DNA of 64,000 bases, taken from contig NZ_JBDLLG010000014.1 of NCBI RefSeq assembly GCF_039822625.1, positions 62,001 through 126,000 of the forward strand, read 5' to 3'. This document shows, piece by piece, positions 26,258-35,388 of the stretch. A program made the position numbers and the translations under genes. Each line of letters starts with the position of its first letter. Position 1 is the stretch's first letter. Origin of the DNA: Marinimicrobium locisalis. Lineage in GTDB: Bacteria; Pseudomonadota; Gammaproteobacteria; Pseudomonadales; Cellvibrionaceae. A model generated the notes under the pieces. The model was not told the origin of the DNA. It was given only the letters and a program-made list of their open reading frames with translations, and ran no database searches.

Positions 26258-27577
26258 ATGTCTGACATGACCCCACGGGAAATTGTCCACGAGCTGGACA
26301 AACACATCATCGGCCAGAACGAAGCCAAGCGCGCCGTGGCCATCGCCCTGCGCAACCGCTGGCGCCGCATGCAGGTGGACGAAAACCTGCGCGCGGAAAT
26401 CACCCCCAAAAACATCCTGATGATCGGCCCCACCGGCGTGGGCAAAACCGAAATTGCCCGCCGCCTGGCCAAACTGGCCCACGCGCCCTTCATCAAGATT
26501 GAAGCGACCAAGTTCACCGAAGTCGGGTACGTCGGCCGCGATGTGGAGTCCATAATCCGGGATCTGGTGGACATCTCCATCAAAATGCACCGCGAACTGG
26601 CCATGAAAACCGTCCAGCACCGCGCCGCCGAAGCGGCCGAAGAACGCATTCTGGACGTACTACTGCCCCCCGCTCGCGGTGGCGATACCGAAAACACCGG
26701 CGACTCCAACACCCGCCAAATCTTCCGCAAAAAATTGCGCGAAGGCGAGCTCGATGACAAGGAAGTTGAAATCGAAGTCTCCAGCCACCCGGCGGGCGTG
26801 GAAATCATGGCACCACCCGGCATGGAAGACATGACCAGCCAGCTGCAAAACATGTTTTCTTCCCTGTCCAAGGACAAAAAGAAAGCCACCAAAATGACCG
26901 TCAAGCAGGCCTTCAAACAACTTCAGGACGAAGAAGCCGCCGGCCTAATCAACGAGGAAGAAGTCAAAGCCGAGGCCATCAAAGCCGCCGAGCAAAACGG
27001 CATTGTCTTCCTCGACGAAATCGACAAAGTCGCCAAAAAAGGCGAAACCGGCGGCGCCGACGTCTCCCGCGAAGGCGTGCAGCGCGACCTGCTGCCCCTG
27101 ATCGAAGGCTGTACCGTGAGCACCAAACACGGGATGATCAAAACCGACCACATCCTGTTCATCTCCTCCGGCGCCTTTCACCTGAGCAAGCCCTCAGACC
27201 TAATTCCGGAACTACAGGGCCGCCTGCCCATCCGAGTCGAACTGAGCGCCCTGACCCCGGACGACTTCGAACGCATCCTGACCGAACCCAGCGCCTCACT
27301 GACCGAACAGCACCAAGCGCTGCTCAAGACCGAAGGCGTCGAAGTCATGTTCAAACCCGACGGCATCCGTCGGCTTGCGGAAACCGCCTTTGAAGTGAAC
27401 GAAAGCACCGAAAACATCGGCGCTCGCCGTCTGCACACCCTACTGGAACGCCTGCTGGAAGACGTCTCCTTTGACGCCGGCAGCAAGCAGACCAACGTGG
27501 AAGTGGATGCGGCTTATGTTGAAGAGCACCTGGGTGAGCTGGCGAAGGATGAAGATCTGAGCCGGTATATTCTGTAG
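26258..27577 (+). CDS. hslU: ATP-dependent protease ATPase HslU
   Basis: The 439-aa AAA+ unfoldase feeds substrates to HslV. Walker A is GPTGVGKTEIAR near residue 57, Walker B FLDEIDK near 250, and the pore loop GYVGRD lies near residue 90. The acidic, charged I-domain occupies about 110-240. The C-terminal sequence EDLSRYIL is the family tail that inserts into HslV. It is co-transcribed with hslV. Confidence 0.97.
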   Translation: MSDMTPREIVHELDKHIIGQNEAKRAVAIALRNRWRRMQVDENLRAEITPKNILMIGPTGVGKTEIARRLAKLAHAPFIKIEATKFTEVGYVGRDVESIIRDLVDISIKMHRELAMKTVQHRAAEAAEERILDVLLPPARGGDTENTGDSNTRQIFRKKLREGELDDKEVEIEVSSHPAGVEIMAPPGMEDMTSQLQNMFSSLSKDKKKATKMTVKQAFKQLQDEEAAGLINEEEVKAEAIKAAEQNGIVFLDEIDKVAKKGETGGADVSREGVQRDLLPLIEGCTVSTKHGMIKTDHILFISSGAFHLSKPSDLIPELQGRLPIRVELSALTPDDFERILTEPSASLTEQHQALLKTEGVEVMFKPDGIRRLAETAFEVNESTENIGARRLHTLLERLLEDVSFDAGSKQTNVEVDAAYVEEHLGELAKDEDLSRYIL

Positions 27578-27602
27578 TAAGCTTTCAGCACACACCTAAA
27601 CA

Positions 27603-27713
27603 GGATCGGTTTGCGGTGTACTGTTGCAAGACCGTGAGCCGAGGGACTCGCGCTCTCGAGCTACAGGGATGTACTTGCAGCGTGTCTTGCAACAGTACAC
27701 CGCAAACCGAACC
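27603..27713 (+). repeat. Variable-arm stem-loop element 3 (core type A)
   Basis: Arms 27603-27632 and 27684-27713 pair with one mismatch (inner 27 bp perfect) around a 51-nt core containing GAGGGACTCGCG and the hairpin TACA-GGGA-TGTA. The 5' arm ends GAC and the 3' arm begins GTC. It starts 25 bp after the hslU stop and is in the same orientation as hslU. Its end is the most diverged in the set (TTGCAGCGT in place of TTTACGGCGT). Confidence 0.83.
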
Positions 27714-27745
27714 GGCTCTAGTGGCACCCACTCAAGGAGTCCACC

Positions 27746-28117
27746 ATGGTCCCCGACAAGATACTGCTCCACAAAAAATCCCGCCAGCTTGAGCTGACCT
27801 ACGGTGACCAGAGCTATCGCCTGGACGCAGAGTACCTGCGCGTAGTCTCCCCCAGCGCCGAAGTCCGCGGCCACGGCTCAGACTCCGGCACCCTCCCCTC
27901 CGGCAAACGCTACGTCTCCATCGACCACATCGAAGCCGCCGGCAACTACGCCCTCAAACTCCTATTTGATGACGGCCACGACTCGGGCATCTACACTTGG
28001 GATTATTTACACGATTTGTGTGTCAATGAAGATAAGCATTGGCAGGAGTATCTTGACGCTCTGCACGAGCAAGGCAAATCGCGGGATCCGGATACGCAGG
28101 TTGTTCGGTTGATGTGA
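27746..28117 (+). CDS. DUF971 family protein
   Basis: The 123-aa protein is a DUF971 (gamma-butyrobetaine hydroxylase N-terminal-like) single-domain protein, with the typical ELTYGDQSYRLDAEYLRV start, a VSIDHIEAAGNYALKLLFDDGHDSG block and YTWDYLHDLC. It sits directly after hslVU as in Pseudomonas. The family is often linked to Fe-S or metal handling, but no function can be read from this sequence. GGAG lies upstream of ATG 27746. Confidence 0.85.
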   Translation: MVPDKILLHKKSRQLELTYGDQSYRLDAEYLRVVSPSAEVRGHGSDSGTLPSGKRYVSIDHIEAAGNYALKLLFDDGHDSGIYTWDYLHDLCVNEDKHWQEYLDALHEQGKSRDPDTQVVRLM

Positions 28118-28141
28118 GCTTTTTGAGTGGCTTTAGGGTCC

Positions 28142-28300
28142 GGTGTCTGTGGGAGCATACCCTTCATAGACCCGCCGTAAATACATCCCTGTAGGCTTCT
28201 CATCGGCATCCATGCCGCGGCTTTGGCTCCTGCGTCGCTCTAGCACCTACATCCATGTAGGCGTCAGAGAGTCTATGAAGGGTATGCTCCCACAGACACC
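28142..28300 (-). repeat. Variable-arm stem-loop element 4 (core type B, long)
   Basis: The 30-bp arms 28142-28171 and 28271-28300 are perfectly complementary and enclose a 99-nt core on the minus strand. This core matches that of element 2 except in the last hairpin, where CCCA-GGGA-TGGG is replaced by TACA-GGGA-TGTA, a compensatory change of both sides, plus one nearby base. The 5' flank (minus strand) is GGCACTGAGG. It starts 25 bp after the DUF971 stop. Confidence 0.9.
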
Positions 28301-28318
28301 TCAGTGCCAAGATCGACT

Positions 28319-28424
28319 GTAGGGCGAATAAGGCGAAGCCGCATCCGCCATAAACATAGGGGCCGTCATCCACCTAAATGCACGTTCGGGAATGGCGGAT
28401 GCGCTTACAGCTTATCCGCCCTAC
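28319..28424. repeat. Inverted pair of REP-like repeats
   Basis: GTAGGGCGAATAAGGCG (28319 onward, to 28349) and its diverged inverse ending in ATCCGCCCTAC (28394-28424) face each other across about 44 nt. Each unit is itself partly palindromic, like the widespread GTAGGGCGGATAAGCG-type intergenic repeats of proteobacteria. No RAYT transposase is in the window. Confidence 0.7.
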
Positions 28425-28433
28425 GGCTATTTG

Positions 28434-28463
28434 GTAGGTGGCGCTTCGCTTACCGTACCCTAC
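28434..28463. repeat. REP-like palindromic unit
   Basis: A 30-nt imperfect palindrome GTAGGTGGCGCTTCGC...CCCTAC of the same type as those at 29271-29299 and 35193-35224. Confidence 0.6.
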
Positions 28464-28497
28464 GCCCAAATACACCGAAGCCTTTCTGTGGCACTTA

Positions 28498-28607
28498 GGC
28501 GGATGCGGGTAACACCCATTGGAGACTCTCTGAGGCATGGATGCCGATGAGAAGCCCCCATGGATGGGTTCACGGCGGGTCTCCAATGGGTGTTACCCGT
28601 AGCCGCC
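28498..28607 (+). repeat. Variable-arm stem-loop element 5 (core type B, short)
   Basis: Arms 28498-28526 and 28579-28607 pair with two mismatches (inner 21 bp perfect) around a 52-nt core: TCTCTGAGGCATGGATGCC, a short spacer, CCCCATGGATGGG and TTCACGGCGG. This is the long B core with its first 47 or so nt removed. The 5' flank GGCACTTAGG is one base off the family flank. It faces element 4. Confidence 0.87.
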
Positions 28608-28653
28608 GGAGTTTCAGATACTTCTCAATTCTCCGATAACTAGGGTTTTACTA

Positions 28654-29196
28654 ATGAGACACATATTGAAATATATAACCGCATTTGGAGCCCTTGTACT
28701 TATCACAGCCTGCGCCGGTCCCAATATTGAGCAGGATTACAAACCCGGAACCAAATTTGATCCCGGGTGGACCTACTACGAATTCCGAGGTGGCAGTTCA
28801 CAGATTGAAGGCGTCGACTACCGGCGGCTCGAAACCATTGCCCAAGACATACTCGCCAGCCAAGGCTACCAACTCGCCCCCGAGGCCCCCCAGCTCTACA
28901 TCGACATCACCGGCTCCACCCGCCTCGCCACCGGCGGAGGAAAATCCCTCGGCCTCTCCATCGGCCTGCCCGTGGGGAGCCACGGCAGCATCGGAGTCGG
29001 GGGTAGCAAAAACCTCGACGGCGAAGGCCGACGGGAAGGCGTGATAGTCGTCGATATTACCAACGCCCAAACCAACGAACTGATTTGGCGCGGTAGCGCC
29101 AGCGGGATTGCGTTGAAGGACTTTGAATTAGCGCGGGAGGCGCAGTTGAGGGAGGTTATGCGGAAGTTGTTGGAGCAGTTTCCGCCGGAAGAGTGA
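28654..29196 (+). CDS. DUF4136 lipoprotein
   Basis: The 180-aa protein has a lipoprotein signal with lipobox LITAC (cysteine about residue 20). The remaining sequence fits the DUF4136 family: an early DPGWTYYEFRG segment, a middle glycine-rich stretch (GLPVGSHGSIGVGGSK) and the late IVVDITNAQTNELIWRGSASG block, typical of small outer-membrane or periplasmic lipoproteins of unknown role. It stands alone between repeat-filled gaps and converges on msbA. Confidence 0.78.
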   Translation: MRHILKYITAFGALVLITACAGPNIEQDYKPGTKFDPGWTYYEFRGGSSQIEGVDYRRLETIAQDILASQGYQLAPEAPQLYIDITGSTRLATGGGKSLGLSIGLPVGSHGSIGVGGSKNLDGEGRREGVIVVDITNAQTNELIWRGSASGIALKDFELAREAQLREVMRKLLEQFPPEE

Positions 29197-29270
29197 TTGC
29201 AGGAAGGTATAAAATGAAACATTCCCTGCGGTAAGCGCAGGCCCTTTGTCATTCGCATTTACCATAAACG

Positions 29271-29299
29271 GTGGGAGCGCTTCGCTTACCGCACCCTAC
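29271..29299. repeat. REP-like palindromic unit
   Basis: GTGGGAGCGCTTCGCTTACC followed by GCACCCTAC forms a short imperfect palindrome close in sequence to 28434-28463. A related fragment, CTGCGGTAAGCGCAG, is at 29226-29240. Both lie between the convergent DUF4136 and msbA genes. Confidence 0.55.
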
Positions 29300-29327
29300 A
29301 CCTCCCCAAGCGAATGAGACCGACGTT

Positions 29328-31109
29328 TTAGCCCTCGTCGCGGAACTGCATGGAGTGCAGGCGGGCGTATTGGCCGCCGGAGGCGAGGAGTTCTTTGTGG
29401 CTGCCGACTTCTAGAACCCTGCCTTCGCCCATCACCACAATGCGGTCCGCCCGCTCGATGGTGGAGAGCCGGTGGGCGATCACAAAGGTGGTACGGTTTT
29501 TCATGACCTCTTCCAGCGCCGCTTGAATGTGACGTTCGGACTCGGTGTCCAGGGCCGAGGTGGCCTCGTCCAGAATCAGAATGGGCGCGTTTTTCAAGAT
29601 GGCTCGAGCAATGGCCAAGCGCTGGCGCTGGCCGCCGGATAGGCGGGTGCCGCTTTCTCCGATCAAAGTGTCATACCCCTGGGGCAACTGCTCGATAAAC
29701 TCGTGGGCGTGGGCCGCTTTGGCCGCTTCGCGCACTTTCTCCGGGTCGGTATCCGAAAGAGCGCCGTAGGCAATATTGCCGGCAACGGAGTCGTTGAACA
29801 GCACCACGCTTTGGTTCACTAGCGCGACTTGCTGGCGCAGGTTATCCAGGCGGTAGCGCTCCAGCGGTTCACCGTCGAGCAGGATGCGACCGGCGCCGGG
29901 GTCGTAAAAGCGAGTCAACAGGCTTACCAAGGTCGACTTGCCGCTGCCCGAGCGCCCGACCAACGCAATGACTTCACCGGGCTTTACTTCCAGGTTAATG
30001 TCATTGAGTACCCAGTCATCGCCCTCATCGTAGCTAAAGTAGACCTGCTCGAAGGATACGCCTCCCTGGGCCCGGTCGACGCGTAGAGTGCCGTTATCCC
30101 GTTCGGGCGGTTCGTCCAATAGCTGGAAAATGCTGTCTGCCGCGGCCACCCCCTTTTGAATGGTGGGCACCACTTCACTCAATTGCCGCAGCGGCTTGAG
30201 CACCATGCCCGCGGCGATGAAATAGGCCACAAAGGCGCCGGGGTCGTCCAACTCCATAATGGTCAGGGCCACGAACAACAACAGCCCCATGGACAAAGCC
30301 ACCAACATTTGCAGGATGGGCGTGTTCAGCGAAGAGGTGAACACGATTTTCATGTTTTGCAGGTAATTTCGCCAGCTGGCCTGATTGAAGCGGCGTTTCT
30401 CGTAGGGCTCGCCGCCGAAGCTGCGCATGACGCGGTAGCCGTGAATCATCTCGGAGGACACCTGGGTGATGTCCCCCATACTGTGTTGCACTTGGGCGCT
30501 CAGCCGGCGCAGGCGTTTGCCCACGTAACCCACCAGGGCGCCAATCACTGGAGCCACCATCAGCAGTAGCAAAGTCAGCAGCCAGTCTTTGTAGAACAGG
30601 TAACTCAGCAATGCCAATACCGTGGCGCCTTCGCGAATCAGGGTTTTCAGCGCATCGGTGGCGGCGGTGGTAACGCCGTTGACGTTATAGGTAATCACCG
30701 ACATCAAATGCCCGGAGCTGTGCCGGTCAAAGTACTGCCCGGGCAGGTGGGCCATGTGATCAAACAGGCTGACCCGCAGCGTGTGCACGATGCGAAACGA
30801 TACCTGGGAGATGAAGTAGTTGCCTAGAAAGGCGCCGGCGCTGCGCACCAGCACAATGCCCATAATGATGAGGGCGGGTAAATACGCTGGACCACGATCC
30901 TCGGCGCCGATGAAGTCCAGCAGGTATTCCATGAACTGAGCCATGGCCGGCTGAGAGGCGGAGTAGACCACAAAGCCGACCACACTGATGGCGAACAGCC
31001 CCCAGTAGGGTTTGATGTAGGCGAGCAGCCTCAGGTAGACCTTAAGAGAAGCGGTATCGGTCTGCCGCAGGCTGTCATCCGGTGAGGGCGGCGTGCCTCT
31101 ATCGCTCAT
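29328..31109 (-). CDS. msbA: Lipid A / phospholipid ABC flippase MsbA
   Basis: The 593-aa half-transporter fuses six transmembrane helices (about residues 30-330) to an ATPase domain. Walker A is GRSGSGKST, the signature LSGGQRQR, and Walker B ILILDEATSALD. It flips lipid A-core from the inner to the outer leaflet of the inner membrane as a homodimer. It lies 82 bp after ilvE on the same strand. Other exporters of this family look alike, but the length and sequence favour MsbA. Confidence 0.9.
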   Translation of the reverse strand: MSDRGTPPSPDDSLRQTDTASLKVYLRLLAYIKPYWGLFAISVVGFVVYSASQPAMAQFMEYLLDFIGAEDRGPAYLPALIIMGIVLVRSAGAFLGNYFISQVSFRIVHTLRVSLFDHMAHLPGQYFDRHSSGHLMSVITYNVNGVTTAATDALKTLIREGATVLALLSYLFYKDWLLTLLLLMVAPVIGALVGYVGKRLRRLSAQVQHSMGDITQVSSEMIHGYRVMRSFGGEPYEKRRFNQASWRNYLQNMKIVFTSSLNTPILQMLVALSMGLLLFVALTIMELDDPGAFVAYFIAAGMVLKPLRQLSEVVPTIQKGVAAADSIFQLLDEPPERDNGTLRVDRAQGGVSFEQVYFSYDEGDDWVLNDINLEVKPGEVIALVGRSGSGKSTLVSLLTRFYDPGAGRILLDGEPLERYRLDNLRQQVALVNQSVVLFNDSVAGNIAYGALSDTDPEKVREAAKAAHAHEFIEQLPQGYDTLIGESGTRLSGGQRQRLAIARAILKNAPILILDEATSALDTESERHIQAALEEVMKNRTTFVIAHRLSTIERADRIVVMGEGRVLEVGSHKELLASGGQYARLHSMQFRDEG

Positions 31110-31191
31110 GGTGTGCGGGGTCCTCCGAGGGCGTGCCGCCCCTCAGGGGGCACGCACTTTGGTTCAGTTCCAACAAATGGGCGCGAACGGT

Positions 31192-32121
31192 TCAGTCCGC
31201 CACCGGCGCCAGCCAGTCGCCATGGGTAGGCAGCTTGCCCTTGACCGCATCGAAATACATGGACTGCAGCTGGGTGGTGATGGGCCCACGATGACCTTCA
31301 CCAATCACCCGACCGTCCAGCTCGCGAATAGGCAGCACTTCCGCGGCGGTGCCGGTAAAAAATGCCTCGTCGGCAATGTAGACCTCGTCGCGGGTAATCC
31401 GTTTCTCCCGAACTTCATAGCCCGCATCCGCCGCCAGCTTGAACAGGGTGTCGCGGGTAATACCGTCCAGGCAGGAGGTCAGCTCGGGCGTATACAGAAT
31501 GCCTTCGCGCACGATGAAGATATTCTCACCGCTGCCTTCAGCCACATAGCCTTCGTTATCCAGCAATAGCGCTTCTTCACAACCGCTGTCCAACGCCTCA
31601 CGCAGCGCCAACATGGAGTTAATGTAGTGGCCGTTGGCCTTGGCCTTACACATGGAAATATTCACATGGTGGCGAGTGTAGCTGGAGGTGCGCACTTTAA
31701 TGCCCAGGTCCCGAGCCTCCGGCGACATGTAGGACGGCCAGTGCCAAGCGGCGACCATGACATGCACTTTGAGGTTGTCGGCGCGCAAGCCCATGCCCTC
31801 GGAGCCGAGGAATGCCATGGGCCGCAGGTAACTTTCCTGAAGATTGTTTTCCCGAACGACGAGCTTCTGAGCGGCCAGCAGCTCGTCTTTGCTGTAGGGC
31901 AGGTCCATCCGCATAATATGAGCGGAGCGGAACAGCCGGTCCGTGTGTTCTTTCAGGCGAAAAATACAGGTGCCCCGGTCACCGCTTTCATAGGCGCGAA
32001 CGCCTTCGAAGACACCCATGCCATAGTGCAGGGTGTGGGTCAGTACGTGGACCTTGGCATCCCGCCAGGGCACCAGTTCGCCATCCAGCCAAATAACGCC
32101 GTCGCGATCGGCAAATGACAT
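31192..32121 (-). CDS. ilvE: Branched-chain amino acid aminotransferase
   Basis: The 309-aa class IV PLP enzyme makes or degrades valine, leucine and isoleucine. I start at ATG 32121 (GGAG seven bases upstream; MSFADRDGVIWLDGELV) rather than TTG 32127. HYGMGVFEGVRAYE and the PLP-lysine region CKAKANGHYINSMLA are conserved, as is LDGITRDTLFKLA. The neighbours glnE and msbA on the same strand match the Pseudomonas-type arrangement. Confidence 0.95.
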   Translation of the reverse strand: MSFADRDGVIWLDGELVPWRDAKVHVLTHTLHYGMGVFEGVRAYESGDRGTCIFRLKEHTDRLFRSAHIMRMDLPYSKDELLAAQKLVVRENNLQESYLRPMAFLGSEGMGLRADNLKVHVMVAAWHWPSYMSPEARDLGIKVRTSSYTRHHVNISMCKAKANGHYINSMLALREALDSGCEEALLLDNEGYVAEGSGENIFIVREGILYTPELTSCLDGITRDTLFKLAADAGYEVREKRITRDEVYIADEAFFTGTAAEVLPIRELDGRVIGEGHRGPITTQLQSMYFDAVKGKLPTHGDWLAPVAD

Positions 32122-32182
32122 AGCCAACTCCTAAAAAAGCTGAAAATCAGTGGGGGCTGTGGTCGGCGTTCAAGGCGCCCGA

Positions 32183-35125
32183 TCAGTGATGGGATTCCAG
32201 CAGATGCCGCCACAGGCCAGTTACTCGGCGCCGCTCCTCCGCAAAGGGCTCGCCGTCCTCCAAGACTGCCTCCTGGCGCTGTAGCGCGAGGCGGTGGCCG
32301 GTGGACCGATAGACCTTGTAGGCGTCGATCAACTGGGCGACGGCTTCTGCGCCCAACCGGCCGGATTGTTCCAGAGCACCGAGAATGCGGATGTTATCTG
32401 TATACTCGGTGAGCGCGGGCTCATCTTCGGCCCAGGCTAAAACCGCATATTGAACCATAAATTCAATATCGACGATACCTCCGACGTCCTGCTTAAGGTG
32501 AAATACCGCCCCGTTATCGCTCGCTGAAGGCTTGGTTCCGAGGTGTTCGCGCATTTTCTCCCGCATTTTGAGCACCTCTTCCCGCAAAGCGTCGGCATCC
32601 CGGTGCTGGCAAAGAATATCCCGCCGCACCCGTTCAAAGCCTTCTGCCAGGGTTTGATCACCGGCCACGACGCGGGCACGCACCAAGGCCTGGTGCTCCC
32701 AGGTCCAGGCGTCGTTGCGCTGGTACTTCTCGAAGGCGCCCAGCGAGTTCACCAACATGCCGGCTTCGCCATTGGGGCGCAGCCGCATATCGATCTCGTA
32801 CAGGGTGCCCGAGGGCATGCGGGTATTCAGAATGTGGATGATGCGCTGCCCCAAACGGGTGTAAAAGAGGTTGTTCTCCAGCGGCTTTTCCCCATCGGTC
32901 TTGCCCTCGGGGTCACCGTTGTGGACGAACACCAAGTCCAGGTCCGACCCATGGGAGAGCTCAATGCCCCCAAGCTTGCCGTAGCCGACAATAACGAAAT
33001 TGGGCGCGGCCTCCGGCTCGCCGTTGGCGTCACTGGGCCGGCCGTGGCGGAGCACCAATTGCTCCCAAGCCAATTGCAGCACGTGCTCGAGGATGACTTC
33101 CGCAATATAAGTCAGATAGTCGCTGACTTTCATCAGCGGCAGCGCGCCAGTGACTTCGCTCGCCGCCACCCGCAAGGCATGGGCGGAGCGGAAGTAGCGC
33201 AGGGTGTCCATATGGCCTTCCAGGTCGTCCCAGGCCAGGCGCAACAGCTCGCGGCGCAGCTCATCGCGCAGCGCTTCTTTATCCGGCGGGGCGTAGAGGC
33301 TCTCCGGCGTGAGCAGCTCATCGAGCAGCGCCGGAAAGCGGGCCAGCTCATCGGCGATCCAAGGACTGGCCGCGCATAGACGCACCAGTTGCTGAAGGGC
33401 GACGGGGTTTTCCACCAACAGCACCAGGTAGGCACTGCGGCGTACTACCGAGACCACCAGCGGTTGAATCCGGGTCAGTGTTTCCGCCACCGCGTCGCCC
33501 TCGGCCAGCATAGCGAGCAAGCGGGGCATAAAGGCATCCAAACGGTCCCGGCTGCTCGCCTGCATGGCCACCACTTGGCGATGGTTGCGCAGGTCCTTGA
33601 GCAGCGAGAGAACCCGTTCAGGCTGATCGAAACCCTTATCGGTGAGCCACTCCTGCCCCTCGTCTCCCTCTAGGCTTCCCTCCCAAAGCGAGACCCAGGG
33701 CCGGAGGGTTTCGGCATCTTCTCCCTGCTCCACATCCGGATCGGCAATCACGTCCTGGAACTCCTGATTGACGCGCTCGCGATAACCGTTCAGTGCTTTC
33801 TCAAAACTCCGCCAATCGTCAAAACCCATGACCCAGGACAGGCGTAGTCGGCCTTCCTCATCCGAGGGCAGCGCCTGGGTCTGGCGGTCCTGATAGCCCT
33901 GAATGGCGTGCTCGGTGTTGCGCAGAAATTCATAGGCCTCCCGCATGGCCGTGCCGCTACCCTCGGGCAGGTAATTCTCGGCCTCAAGCAGCGGCAGCAA
34001 CTCGCACACCTGCCGCTCGCGCAAGCGCGGGTCCCGCCCCCCGCGAATCAGCTGGAAGACCTGCACCACAAACTCAATCTCCCGAATACCGCCTTCGCCG
34101 AGTTTTACATCCTCACTCATGCCCCGCCGCTGCACCTGCCGGCTAATCAACCCCTTCATCGCCCGCAGGGACTCAATCACGCTGAAATCGATGTACTGAC
34201 GATAGGTAAACGGCTTGAGCAGCTCCATCAATTCCGCCGATACCGCCCGAGCCCGATGTCCACTGGCCGCCACCGGCCGCGCCTTGATCATCGCGTAACG
34301 CTCCCAATCCCGGCCCTGACTCTGGTAATACTCCTCCATGGCATCAAAATTGGAGACCAAAGCCCCACTCTGCCCGTAGGGGCGAAGACGCATATCCACC
34401 CGAAACACAAACCCCTCGGCACTGGGCGCATCCAGGCTCTTAATCAACCGCTGTCCCAGCCGGGCGAAAAACTCCTGATTGTCCAACGAGCGATCCCCGC
34501 CCTCGGTCTGGCCCGCCTCCGGATAGGCAAAAATCAGATCGATATCCGAAGACACATTCAACTCACGCGCGCCCAGCTTACCCATCCCGAGCACAATGAG
34601 CGCCTGCTCCTCACCACTTTCCTTGCCTTTGGGCACCCCCCAACGGGGCTTCATTCGCTCGAAATGCCAATCCAGCGTGACCTGAATCGCCGCCTCCGCA
34701 AAACGCGACAGCTCATCGGTGATCTCCCGCATCGGCGCCAAACGGTTCAAATCCCGCCAGATAATCCGCACCATCGCCCGGTGACGCTCCCGGCGAAGCG
34801 TTTTATCCAGCGCCGCATCGTCCTCACACGCCTGAACCGCCTCCACCAACTCCGGAAACGACCCATCCGCCAGCGGCTCAAACAACGCCCCCGACTCCAC
34901 CAACTCCAACAACAGCTGCGGCCGGGTGGTGCAGGTTTTCGCCACATACTCACTGGCCGCGAAGACGCGGTTGATCTGCCGCTTAAAGTCCTCTTTGGGC
35001 ACAGAACTCGGCAGCACGGATTCCGGGGAGCTCAACTCCCGACGTTCCAGGCTTTGTTCGAAATCCTCGAAGCGTTTGCGGGTGGCTTCTTGGAGTTGGG
35101 TGGGGATTTGGGTTTTGTTGAACAT
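32183..35125 (-). CDS. glnE: Glutamine synthetase adenylyltransferase / deadenylase
   Basis: The 980-aa bifunctional enzyme adds and removes AMP on glutamine synthetase in response to PII and glutamine. It contains two nucleotidyltransferase domains, each with the GS-D-D motif: GMGKLGARELNVSSDIDLIFAY in the N-terminal half (deadenylase) and GYGKLGGIELSHGSDLDLVFVH in the C-terminal half (adenylylase), each with a following helical domain. Length is normal. With gltBD it makes this window rich in ammonia-assimilation control. ilvE lies 61 bp downstream. Confidence 0.96.
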   Translation of the reverse strand: MFNKTQIPTQLQEATRKRFEDFEQSLERRELSSPESVLPSSVPKEDFKRQINRVFAASEYVAKTCTTRPQLLLELVESGALFEPLADGSFPELVEAVQACEDDAALDKTLRRERHRAMVRIIWRDLNRLAPMREITDELSRFAEAAIQVTLDWHFERMKPRWGVPKGKESGEEQALIVLGMGKLGARELNVSSDIDLIFAYPEAGQTEGGDRSLDNQEFFARLGQRLIKSLDAPSAEGFVFRVDMRLRPYGQSGALVSNFDAMEEYYQSQGRDWERYAMIKARPVAASGHRARAVSAELMELLKPFTYRQYIDFSVIESLRAMKGLISRQVQRRGMSEDVKLGEGGIREIEFVVQVFQLIRGGRDPRLRERQVCELLPLLEAENYLPEGSGTAMREAYEFLRNTEHAIQGYQDRQTQALPSDEEGRLRLSWVMGFDDWRSFEKALNGYRERVNQEFQDVIADPDVEQGEDAETLRPWVSLWEGSLEGDEGQEWLTDKGFDQPERVLSLLKDLRNHRQVVAMQASSRDRLDAFMPRLLAMLAEGDAVAETLTRIQPLVVSVVRRSAYLVLLVENPVALQQLVRLCAASPWIADELARFPALLDELLTPESLYAPPDKEALRDELRRELLRLAWDDLEGHMDTLRYFRSAHALRVAASEVTGALPLMKVSDYLTYIAEVILEHVLQLAWEQLVLRHGRPSDANGEPEAAPNFVIVGYGKLGGIELSHGSDLDLVFVHNGDPEGKTDGEKPLENNLFYTRLGQRIIHILNTRMPSGTLYEIDMRLRPNGEAGMLVNSLGAFEKYQRNDAWTWEHQALVRARVVAGDQTLAEGFERVRRDILCQHRDADALREEVLKMREKMREHLGTKPSASDNGAVFHLKQDVGGIVDIEFMVQYAVLAWAEDEPALTEYTDNIRILGALEQSGRLGAEAVAQLIDAYKVYRSTGHRLALQRQEAVLEDGEPFAEERRRVTGLWRHLLESHH

Positions 35126-35192
35126 TGGTGCTCTCTTTTAAATTTGGGCTTTGGGTGTTGATGTTATTGAAGTGCTTGGTTGAACCCTTTTG

Positions 35193-35224
35193 GTAGGTGG
35201 CGGCTACCGCCTTACCTACCCTAC
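35193..35224. repeat. REP-like palindromic unit
   Basis: GTAGGTGGCGGCTACCGCC followed by TTACCTACCCTAC forms an imperfect palindrome of the same type as 28434-28463. It lies beside variable-arm element 6 in the gap between glnE and the GspE-type ATPase gene. Confidence 0.55.
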
Positions 35225-35250
35225 AGGACCGAAGGTGAATGTGGCACTGA

Positions 35251-35362
35251 GGTCGGGGGCTGGGCATACCGTTTTAAAACTCTCTGAGGCATGGATGCCG
35301 ATGAGAAGCCTACACGGATGTATTCACGGCGGGTTTTAAAACGGTATGCCCTGCCCCTGACC
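35251..35362 (+). repeat. Variable-arm stem-loop element 6 (core type B, short)
   Basis: Arms 35251-35280 and 35333-35362 pair with two mismatches (inner 19 bp perfect) around a 52-nt core that equals the core of element 5, except that the hairpin CCCA-TGGA-TGGG is changed to TACA-CGGA-TGTA, keeping the stem. The 5' flank is GGCACTGAGG. Here the inner arm ends are AAC/GTT rather than GAC/GTC. It ends 26 bp beyond the stop codon of the minus-strand ATPase gene. Confidence 0.9.
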
Positions 35363-35388
35363 GGTAGCTACCAACACCCTCCAAAAAG

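Larger units (their letters stand above)
28118..28653. other. Repeat-filled gap between DUF971 and DUF4136 genes
   Basis: The 536-bp gap has no gene. It holds variable-arm elements 4 and 5 in head-to-head orientation, with a pair of inverted REP-like repeats (28319-28424) and a third palindromic REP-like unit (28434-28463) between them. No promoter for the following lipoprotein gene was recognised. Confidence 0.85.
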
